Shown piece after piece: positions 51,101 to 60,000 of a DNA stretch of 64,000 nt. The first letter of the stretch is position 1. Each line of letters starts with the position of its first letter. This DNA comes from Lachnospiraceae bacterium. GTDB lineage: Bacteria; Bacillota; Clostridia; Lachnospirales; Lachnospiraceae. Below the pieces are notes generated by a model, which searched no databases, was not told where the DNA came from, and saw only the letters and a list, made by a program, of their open reading frames with translations. The DNA is taken from contig JAILAN010000080.1 in NCBI GenBank assembly GCA_024681595.1, positions 1 through 64,000 of the forward strand, read 5' to 3'. Made by a program: the position numbers and the translations under genes.

Positions 51101-51151
51101 CATAAGGTATTTAAGTGAATATAGTCCCATGTATTTTAAATGTCTGTTTTT

Positions 51152-51174
51152 GTATACTTTTAGTATCTTATAAT
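51152..51174 (+). promoter_or_regulatory. ATAC-N5-GTAT inverted repeat and adjacent -10-like TATAAT upstream of hybrid kinase gene
   Basis: GTATACTTTTAGTATCTTATAAT. Confidence 0.45.
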
Positions 51175-51222
51175 GGGAAATGATGTACGGTTATAATCAT
51201 ATTGGCTTAAAAGAGGAAAGAT

Positions 51223-53376
51223 ATGAGCAATTTTTCAAAACGATGGAACAGAATAAAACAGATCATTGTACCACCGGGAAGTGACATCCAGATCGGTGCT
51301 TTTAATATCCTCGCGCTCTGCGGTATCGTGGTCAGCCTGATCACTGCTTTTTATAATCTTGCAGTCGGTTTTGGGATCCTTTCCTTTTTGGAATGTATAT
51401 CCGGAGTTTTTATTTCTGTGGCACTGATGCTATATACTCAAAAGACCGGCAACTACAGGGTGGCGATGATCCTTACGGTAGTGGTTATCTTTCTTGGCCT
51501 TTTTACGTTTCTTTTTATCACCAATGGCGGTTATAACGGCGGAGTCCCGTTCTTTTTTGTGTTTGCCGTTGTATTTACAGCTTTTCTTCTCAACGGCGCT
51601 ACGATGGTGTTTCTGGTCGTAGTTGAGCTGGTCTGGTATACGTTTCTTTGTATATACACTTATGTTTATCCTCCTGATTCATTGCTGAACACGGATTACA
51701 AGGCTCGTATGATGGATGTGATCGTCTGCTGCTCGATAGTCTCTATCAGTCTTGCTATCACCATGTATTGTCAGATCAGGGTGTACAGGAAAAAGCAGGC
51801 GGAACTCAACTATGCGATACAGATCGCAAGGGAGGCCAACCAGGCAAAAAGTGATTTCCTGGCAAAAATGAGCCATGATATCAGGACCCCGCTTAACACG
51901 ATCATGGCGATGAATGAGATGATAGTTGCCAACACATCGTCAGCCAAGATAAGGGAATGGGTCAATGACAGTAATGTTTCGGGCAGGATCCTGCTGTCTT
52001 TGATCGATGACATGCTGGATCTTACCAGGATAGAAGCAGGGAGAATGAATCTGCTGCAACAGCCGTGGGATACAAGGCATGTTTTTGGAGAGATAGCCAA
52101 AATGTGGAAACCCCAGGCTGAAAAAGCTGGAATAGAATTTATATATTCATTTGATACAGGCATGCCCGGATATCTTGTGGGTGACGAAGATGTTATAAGG
52201 AAGATAGCAAACAATCTCATGAGTAATGCGATCAAATACACCAGGATCGGGCGGGTTGGCCTTAGTGTCAGTCGCAGCGGAGAGGATCATATCAGGATCA
52301 CGGTAACTGATACGGGGATTGGTATAGCACCCGAACATCTCGAGACGATATTTAAACCTTTCGAACGTGGCGCACAGGAGATATACAGAGAAACAAGCGG
52401 AAGCGGACTTGGACTGGCGATCGTAAAAGAACTGGTCGATGCCGTGGATGGCAGCATTGACTGCCACAGCGTTCTGAATGAGGGAACCGTGTTTACGGTT
52501 ATAATCCCTCAGAAAGAATATAACGAAAAAATTATCGGGGGGAGTCAAAGCGAAACTCCCGACAACTCACAGGATGTCCAGAATAAAGGTCAGTTCATAG
52601 CACCTGATGCGAGGATACTAGTTGTTGATGATAATTCCTTTAACCGTAAGGTCATAAAGGAGTTTCTTGAACCTGCTCTTATTCAAACCGATGATGTAGA
52701 GAGCGGATACGAAGCTCTCGAGATGATAGATATTAAAGATTATGATCTGGTTCTGATGGATCTTAGAATGCCCAAAATGGATGGAGCTGAGACCCTTGAT
52801 CGGATCAAAAAGGAGTATCCGGATTTTGATACTCCGGTTGTAGTACTTACCGCGGATATCATGAACGGAGTTGAAGACAGGCTCCTTAAAAGAGGATTCG
52901 CCGGCTTTCTGTCTAAACCGGTCAGCTCATCAAAACTTTTTGATGTAATATCCGAATTTATCCCCGACAAAGTAGTTTCCCTTATCACCGAAACCGATAA
53001 TCTGCTCACATTGGCCAAAGTAGAGAGTTACCAGGATATGTTATTGCCGTATGGGATCGATCTTAAACTGGCTCTTGAGTATAATGCCGGCAACACCAGT
53101 GAGTTTATGATGCGTGCCGACCTTTTTGAAGAGTTTGCTGACTCTGAGATCAACAGGCTTTACGAAGAAGTACCCAAAGACAGCTATTATCTTCAGGTTC
53201 ATTCTGTTAAATCGATCGCCAAAGGTGTGGGAGCATTTCTTTTGGCACATATGGCCGAAGCTGCAGAATTAAGGCATGATGAGGAATTCTCCAAAGAGAT
53301 CAATCCTATTCTGATAAATGAGTATTCAAGAGTCCGTGAGGGACTGAAGCATTTTAAGGAGGAGGTATCGATATGA
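51223..53376 (+). CDS. Hybrid sensor histidine kinase (TM sensor, HisKA, HATPase, receiver, C-terminal HPt)
   Basis: FLAKMSHDIRTPLNTIMAMNEMI; DTGIGIAPEHLETIFKPFERG; receiver DLVLMDLRMPKMDGAETL; HPt-like VHSVKSIAKGVGAFLLAHMAEAAE. Confidence 0.94.
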   Translation: MSNFSKRWNRIKQIIVPPGSDIQIGAFNILALCGIVVSLITAFYNLAVGFGILSFLECISGVFISVALMLYTQKTGNYRVAMILTVVVIFLGLFTFLFITNGGYNGGVPFFFVFAVVFTAFLLNGATMVFLVVVELVWYTFLCIYTYVYPPDSLLNTDYKARMMDVIVCCSIVSISLAITMYCQIRVYRKKQAELNYAIQIAREANQAKSDFLAKMSHDIRTPLNTIMAMNEMIVANTSSAKIREWVNDSNVSGRILLSLIDDMLDLTRIEAGRMNLLQQPWDTRHVFGEIAKMWKPQAEKAGIEFIYSFDTGMPGYLVGDEDVIRKIANNLMSNAIKYTRIGRVGLSVSRSGEDHIRITVTDTGIGIAPEHLETIFKPFERGAQEIYRETSGSGLGLAIVKELVDAVDGSIDCHSVLNEGTVFTVIIPQKEYNEKIIGGSQSETPDNSQDVQNKGQFIAPDARILVVDDNSFNRKVIKEFLEPALIQTDDVESGYEALEMIDIKDYDLVLMDLRMPKMDGAETLDRIKKEYPDFDTPVVVLTADIMNGVEDRLLKRGFAGFLSKPVSSSKLFDVISEFIPDKVVSLITETDNLLTLAKVESYQDMLLPYGIDLKLALEYNAGNTSEFMMRADLFEEFADSEINRLYEEVPKDSYYLQVHSVKSIAKGVGAFLLAHMAEAAELRHDEEFSKEINPILINEYSRVREGLKHFKEEVSI

Positions 53377-53990
53377 GTCGTAAGCGTGTAATGATCATAG
53401 ATGATGATGAAGAAACATTAAAACTCATGGTACATCAGCTGGAGGCTCTTTATGACGTATCCGGATTCACTTCCGGAGAGAGTGCTCTGGAAGCCTTAAG
53501 CAGAGTGGTCAGCAGAAATCATCTTCCCCAGCTTATACTGCTGGATATCTCTATGACCGGAATGGATGGATATGAAGTCCTTAGCAGGATCAAATCTAAT
53601 GAGAGACTGAAAATGATACCGGTGGTTTTTCTGACAGGTATGACAGATGAACTGTCAGAATGCAAAGGACTTGAGATGGATGCTGTTGATTATCTCAAAA
53701 AACCGATCGCAGGCAAGGTTCTTTTTGCGCGTGTCCAGCATTATCTGGATCTTTATTCAGACACTTCGGTAAAGGGAGGCAAGCTTGACGAGACTAAATT
53801 GAAAAATCTGATCGAACCTCTTACCGAAAGAGAACTTGAGGTAGCAAGGCTGATGGGAGAGTTCCGGTCGGATCGTGAGATCTGCGATATTCTGTATATT
53901 TCAATGCCTTATACCAAAAAGCTTGTGTCGTCTGTCAAGGAGAAACTCGGACTTGAAAAGCGGGGAGACATAAGAAGGTATCTTATATGA
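53373..53990 (+). CDS. Response regulator with LuxR-type HTH
   Basis: MIIDDDEETLKLMVHQLEAL; LILLDISMTGMDGYEVL; LTERELEVARLMGEFRSDREICDILYISMPYTKKLVSSVKEKLG; overlaps the kinase gene by 4 nt. Confidence 0.92.
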   Translation: MSRKRVMIIDDDEETLKLMVHQLEALYDVSGFTSGESALEALSRVVSRNHLPQLILLDISMTGMDGYEVLSRIKSNERLKMIPVVFLTGMTDELSECKGLEMDAVDYLKKPIAGKVLFARVQHYLDLYSDTSVKGGKLDETKLKNLIEPLTERELEVARLMGEFRSDREICDILYISMPYTKKLVSSVKEKLGLEKRGDIRRYLI

Positions 53991-53996
53991 CAAGAT

Positions 53997-54031
53997 TATA
54001 CTTTTGGTATATATCGTAAGACAATCTTACG
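53997..54031. promoter_or_regulatory. Two adjacent inverted repeats upstream of the secretion locus
   Basis: TATACTTTTGGTAT (53997-54010) and CGTAAGA-CAA-TCTTACG (54015-54031). Confidence 0.5.
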
Positions 54032-54084
54032 TAATAGTATATAAAGGTAGTTTTAACCAAATTAATCAAGAGGGGTAAATCAAG

Positions 54085-55542
54085 ATGATTGATGAAAATC
54101 TGAACAACAACAGCACCGAAGAAACTGCGGCGTTGTTCATTGGCGCACAAAAGAGAAAAAAGGCCGAAGAAGAAGCCAGAAAAAAGGCTGAGGAAGAACA
54201 GGCAAAACGTGATGCGGCTGAAGCTGAAGTCCGCAGGATGGAGCAGGAGATCGAGGAGCAGAAAAGAAAGGCCGAAGAAGAGCGCAAAGCACTTGAAGAG
54301 GCTGAAAGATTAAAGGCTCAGCAGGATCTTAAGGAAAACATCAAAGAGGGTATCAAAGAAGGCGTTAAAGATGCCATCAAAGTTGCTGTCGGTGAAAAGA
54401 ATAAGGAAAAGTCAAAAACAGCAAAGATCGTAGGTATCGCGGTAGGTTCTGTTGCAATCATCGCTATCGTGGTCGGCATCATTCTGGCTATCAAGAACAG
54501 AGGACATGCCATCGATTATGCGGAACTTGACTTTGACGGAACCTACAAGATCAAGGAAGACGGTTATGGTTTTGAATTAGCTTATCCCGAGGAAGTCTAT
54601 GAAAGCGTTTCCGAAAAGGCAGATGGTAGTTCCGTAGCCGTTTATTTTGAAACAAAAAACAAAAAGGCACCCAATACGATTGTTTATATGATTGACACTG
54701 AAGATCCGGCGCCGGCCCTTCAGTTCGATGTTGAATATACTCTTGATGAGCTTAAATCTACTTCGCAATCTTACATTGAAGATTACGATGTCATTGATGA
54801 TTCAAAGACCAGAATATCAGATGACCCCGATTACTATTTATATCAGGCGACATATCAGGTTCAGGAAGATATTTTCGGTGCAGTTGCAAGCTGGTATACG
54901 CTGAACGATGAAGGAAAGGTATTCTTTACAACGGCCATTTCCTTCGGAAACAGTAAAGACGAAGAATCCGCTGAAAACATGATCGATATGTTCATGTCCG
55001 AGAATATGGATACTGCTCTGAAGACTCCCGGCGCTTATCCTGTCGACGAATATGACTGGGACGGTGCCATAGGTATCGAGCAGGTTAACTTTAAGGTTCC
55101 GGTCTCAAAAGACAGATTCCAGGAATTAAAGAAGTTCAATAACGAAGGTGAAAGAGTCTACATAGACAAGAACGGTACGATCATCATCCTTGCAGGTGTT
55201 AAGCTTGCAGAAAAGGATGGATTTGCGATCCTTGAAGATCAGGTACAGAGTTTCTACGATGCATTCAAAAAGATCGCTGACAACGGACTTCCCGAGATCA
55301 AGGCCGAAAGCAGAACTTTCTTTTCAAGTACGGACTCGCCCTTCGGATATGTAGACAGCTTTAACGAGTATACAACGATATACAATGGTATCCAATACTG
55401 GGAGAGAGACTACGCCGTGGTTTGGGAAGGTACAGATGCCATGTACGCAGCTATCGTATATACATATGTTCCAATGGAGACCAAGGATAAGTATAAAGAC
55501 ATCCTTGATAAATCCATTGAGGACCTTGACACATACAGATAA
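54085..55542 (+). CDS. Coiled-coil / single-TM / ectodomain protein, T7SS-locus paralog 1
   Basis: N-terminal Lys/Glu/Ala-rich coiled coil (AEEEARKKAEEEQAKRDAAEAEVRRMEQEIEEQKRKAEEERKALEEAE), TM TAKIVGIAVGSVAIIAIVVGIILAI, then ectodomain with YGFELAYPEEVYE. Confidence 0.85.
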   Translation: MIDENLNNNSTEETAALFIGAQKRKKAEEEARKKAEEEQAKRDAAEAEVRRMEQEIEEQKRKAEEERKALEEAERLKAQQDLKENIKEGIKEGVKDAIKVAVGEKNKEKSKTAKIVGIAVGSVAIIAIVVGIILAIKNRGHAIDYAELDFDGTYKIKEDGYGFELAYPEEVYESVSEKADGSSVAVYFETKNKKAPNTIVYMIDTEDPAPALQFDVEYTLDELKSTSQSYIEDYDVIDDSKTRISDDPDYYLYQATYQVQEDIFGAVASWYTLNDEGKVFFTTAISFGNSKDEESAENMIDMFMSENMDTALKTPGAYPVDEYDWDGAIGIEQVNFKVPVSKDRFQELKKFNNEGERVYIDKNGTIIILAGVKLAEKDGFAILEDQVQSFYDAFKKIADNGLPEIKAESRTFFSSTDSPFGYVDSFNEYTTIYNGIQYWERDYAVVWEGTDAMYAAIVYTYVPMETKDKYKDILDKSIEDLDTYR

Positions 55543-55566
55543 TCGCTACGAAGGGAGAATCGGATA

Positions 55567-57060
55567 ATGAGTGATGAAATCCTGAACAACAACGAAAACG
55601 AAGATACTTCGGCGTTGTTCGTGTCAACACAAAAGAAAAAGAGGGCCGAAGAAGAAGCCAGAAGAAAAGCTGAAGAAGAACAGGCCAAAAGAGACGCCGC
55701 AGCAGCCGAAGTTGCAAAGATGGAACAGGAAGTTGAGGAGCGTCGAAGAAAGGCTGAAGAAGAAAGGCTGGCTCTCCAGAAAGCCGAAGAAGAAGCAAAA
55801 CAGCGCAAGAACGATCTTGCAGCCAAAGCTGATACTTCCGCTACACAGGAAGCTGTAAGAGCGGCTATTGAGGGAACTGCAAAGAAGATCAAGGACAGCA
55901 AAGTACCTAAGCTTATCGGTCTTATCGCAGGTGTTGTAGTTTGTATTGCTATCTGTTTGACGGTAGTGCTTACCATCATTGAAAAGAACAGTTTCCACAT
56001 TGATGATGTAAACGTTGATGAAAAGTACACATCAAAAGAAGCCGGTTATGATATCGAGCTCATGTATCCGGGAGAGCTTTATCCCGAGATATCAGAAGAT
56101 AAGACCGATGATGGGGTATCTATCCTTTTTGAGGAAGCAAAGAAAAAGGGAATATCTACAAAGATCGTTATAAGTGACCTTGTTGATGATGACAAAGATA
56201 AGGTGAACAGAGACGAAGCTCCATTCTATGCTGTAAAAGACTTTAAGAGCTATCTTGCAAGGACATCAGAGGAACAGCTCAACAATGCATTGGACGGAGT
56301 AAATATCAAAGATACTGAAGAGTGCTCATACTCTGAAGATGATCCGGGTGCATATTCTATTACCTATAAATTCAATACGGATGAATACAGCAGCGGAACC
56401 GCCTATGCGTGGATAGAGCCCAACAGCAAACTTGATTACAAAGTTGTTTCGGTCATCTGCTTCTCAAAGAGCGAAGATCAGGTAGTCGTTGAGGAATTCA
56501 GGGACCTTATCACAGCTAAAAATGCAAAGGATGCATTTGCAATGCCCGGCGCTAATCCTCCCAAAGCTACCGAAGTTGACGGTACACTTGAAGAAAACAC
56601 GATGCACATGCTGATCCATGTTCCTAAAGATATGTTTGTTAAGTGGTCAGGCAGTTCACCTTCTTTTTCGGTATGGACCGATGATAACGGAGCAAAGATC
56701 ATCATTCAGCCTGTTGACAGTACGATCGAAGGTGATATCACAAGTGCTCAGGCCGATGTTTTGTTTGAAGGATTAAAGGAGATTGCAGACACCGGTGTCA
56801 GCGGAATGTTCACCACTGTTGAAGCCAGAACACTCATAAGTGAAGACACTTCCAAAAAAGGATGGGTAGGATATACCGCAGATTACCAGACCGTGATGAG
56901 CGGTGTTACCTATTGGGAGAGGATACGGCTTTCGCTTTGGACCGACGAGACCACGGGACAGAAGTATTGGGCTTTTATAATCACACTTGCTCCCGAAGTG
57001 AACAAGAATGATTACAAGGTGATCTTTGATAAGACGATTGCAACTTTGGAAGATCTATAA
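55567..57060 (+). CDS. Coiled-coil / single-TM / ectodomain protein, T7SS-locus paralog 2
   Basis: N-terminal coiled coil near-identical to the preceding protein (AEEEARRKAEEEQAKRDAAAAEVAKMEQEVEERRRKAEEERLALQKAEEE), TM LIGLIAGVVVCIAICLTVVLTII, ectodomain with YDIELMYPGELYP. Confidence 0.85.
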   Translation: MSDEILNNNENEDTSALFVSTQKKKRAEEEARRKAEEEQAKRDAAAAEVAKMEQEVEERRRKAEEERLALQKAEEEAKQRKNDLAAKADTSATQEAVRAAIEGTAKKIKDSKVPKLIGLIAGVVVCIAICLTVVLTIIEKNSFHIDDVNVDEKYTSKEAGYDIELMYPGELYPEISEDKTDDGVSILFEEAKKKGISTKIVISDLVDDDKDKVNRDEAPFYAVKDFKSYLARTSEEQLNNALDGVNIKDTEECSYSEDDPGAYSITYKFNTDEYSSGTAYAWIEPNSKLDYKVVSVICFSKSEDQVVVEEFRDLITAKNAKDAFAMPGANPPKATEVDGTLEENTMHMLIHVPKDMFVKWSGSSPSFSVWTDDNGAKIIIQPVDSTIEGDITSAQADVLFEGLKEIADTGVSGMFTTVEARTLISEDTSKKGWVGYTADYQTVMSGVTYWERIRLSLWTDETTGQKYWAFIITLAPEVNKNDYKVIFDKTIATLEDL

Positions 57061-57084
57061 AAGTAAAGGTAAAGGGGTTTATAT

Positions 57085-60000
57085 ATGAGTTTCTTATTAA
57101 CAGCCGTTTTTGAAAACGGATTTTGTGAATTGTATCTTCCCAGCGTTGATAACCGTAAGGTCCCGCTGGAGATAAAGCCATACATAAGCGGAAGGGATGA
57201 AGAGATCATTCTGCCTGTGGAAGTATGGGACGGTGTATGGACGATATCCGGAAACGGAATGTTTACCATCACTCAGAACGAAAAAGTAATAGAAAAAGCA
57301 GAGCTTAAGGACGGCCTTTTTGTAAACTGTGAATTCAGTGACGGCCAGGTATTTTCGCTTACTGCCGAGGAGGTTACTGACGGTAATAAGCAGTTTAAGA
57401 AATATCTGCTAAAGGCTGATGCTAAGACCATTACAATAGGTAATGATCCTTCAAACATGATCTGCTACTCGAATAAGTTCGTATCACCCAAACATGCCGA
57501 GATCAGCATTTCTGACGGCAATGCCGTTATAAAGGATCTCGGGAGCATGAACGGTACCTTTGTCAACGGCAGAATGATGGAGGGCGAAAGACCGCTGAAA
57601 TTCGGTGATGTTATTTACATTATCGGACTTAAGATAGTTTATCTGGGAAATTCGCTTGCTGTAAATGATCCCAGAAACAGCGTTAAGATCAGTGAACTTA
57701 AAGAGATAAACATCTCAACCGCAGGAAATGGTGAAGACGTGATCCCCGAGGTTGAGGAAGAAAAGTATTTCTTACGTACTCCCAGAAAACTTGAGCTTCT
57801 GAACAAGGATACTTTCACACTTGAGAAATGTCCGCCCAGACAAAAGATGGAAAAGCAGCCTCTGCTTCTGACTATAGGTCCTTCGTTTACGATGATAATT
57901 CCTATGGCACTCGGAGCAGCATTATCAATGGGGGAGGGCTTTGCGGGAGCCGGACTCGTAATGAGTATCGGAGCTGCAGCCATTGGCGCAATATGGGCCA
58001 TCGTCAATACCAAACATCAGGATAAGGTATATGCCGAAAATGAGAAAAAGAGAGTTGAATCTTATCAGGCATATGCGACCAAAATGACTGGTGAGATACG
58101 TGAAAGAATGGAGTATAACACAGGAGTTCTTGAGCGTAGATATCCTTCTGCCGATGAAGCAGCTGAGATAGGTATTAACGAGACATCAAGGCTCTGGGAA
58201 AAGAGTTGGACTCATGATGACTTCCTTGATGTAAGACTCGGTAAAGCCAATATTCCTTCTTATAATAATATCGAGACTCAAAAAGAGCAGGCATTGCAGG
58301 AATTTGATCCTCTGAACAACAAGGCAGGAGAGATCAAACTAGCAATGTCTATGCTTAAAAATGTTCCGGTTTCTCTGTCTATATATAATAACCGGTTTGC
58401 GGGAATCGTGTCTGCTAACAGAGAAAGGGCCCTTAATCTTGCACGGCTCATGACTGTACAGCTTGCGAGCGCACACCCCTATACGGATGTCCGTATGTGT
58501 GTTGTCTTCCCGCTGAAAGAAAGAGATCAGTGGAATTACATGAGATACCTTCCTCATGTCTGGTCACCGGATGGCAAGATCCGTCTTATGTGCTGTGATA
58601 AAAACAGTGTCGGTGACGTTATGTACTTCCTTTCGGGAGTTATACGTGATCGTATGGACAGTAACGGCAAAGAGGCTGCAAAAAGAGAAGAAGGTAAGAA
58701 AATACTTCCGCATTATGTTTTCTTTATTGCCGACTACTCACTTCTTGAGGAAGAACCTATCAACAAGTATCTGCTCAACCCCAAGGAAGAGCTTGGTATC
58801 TCGGTTGTCATGCTGGCTGATTCACCGGATAAGCTTCCGAGCAACTGTACAGCTATAGTAACGTTTAATGATAATGATCACAGCATTGTTTCAACGACCA
58901 ATTCTTTCCCCGCCAGAGAAAACGTTGTGTTTGATTCGCTCGAGGAAAGTAAAGCCGACAGATTTGCCAGAACATTATCGGGTGTTCATCTTCGTGAGAC
59001 CGGTGTTTCGACGGCGATACCTGATATGCTGACATTCCTTGATATGTACAAGACCTCCAGCGTCGATAATCTGGATATCTACCACAGATGGCTCGAGAAC
59101 CGCACATATGAGAGTATGAGAGCGATGATCGGATACAAGTCAGGTAATCAGCCGCTGTACCTCGATATACATGAAAAATATCACGGACCTCACGGTCTGG
59201 TTGCAGGTACTACAGGTTCTGGTAAATCAGAGACGCTGCAGAGTTATATCCTGTCACTTGCCATTAACTATCATCCCGATGAAGTCGCTTTCATCCTTAT
59301 AGACTATAAGGGTGGCGGAATGGCACAGAGTTTTGAGGGACTGCCTCATGTATCCGGTGTTATCACAAACCTTGGCGGAAATGCGACCAACAGAGCTCTG
59401 TTGTCCATAAATGCCGAGATAAAGCGCAGACAGAAACTGTTCAACGACTTTAAGGTTAAGCATATTGATGCATATATAGAGCTTTATCGCTCCGGAGTTG
59501 CCACTGAGCCCATGCCTCACCTGCTCATCATCGCCGATGAGTTTGCAGAGTTAAAGAAAGAACAGCCTGAGTTCGTACGTTCACTCGTATCAGCAGCCCG
59601 CGTGGGACGTTCTCTTGGTGTAAACCTTATACTTGCAACCCAGAAGCCTTCCGGTGTTGTTGATGATGAAATCTGGTCAAACACAAGATTCCGTCTCTGC
59701 TTGAGAGTTGCAGACAAGTCTGATTCAAATGAAATGATCAAGAAGCCGGATGCAGCATATATTACCGGAACAGGACGCGGATACTTCCAGGTAGGAAGTG
59801 ATGAGATCTTCGAAGAATTCCAGTCAGGCTGGTCAGGAGCAGCTTATGAGCCCGAGGTGGCATTCAGTGATGAAAAGAACGCCAAGGTTGAACTGATAAA
59901 CCTTATCGGTAAAAACGGAGTTCCCAAGAAGAAGGATAAGAATAAGAAATCAGACAATATACAGAGTGTTACCCAGCTTGATGCTATCGTAAAATATGCA

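Noticed and set aside
54066-54287. Ser/Ala/Phe-rich minus-strand ORFs (also 55410..56030, 55451..55798, 55624..55998)
   Set aside because: Low-complexity antisense readings of the Lys/Glu-rich coiled-coil coding sequence.
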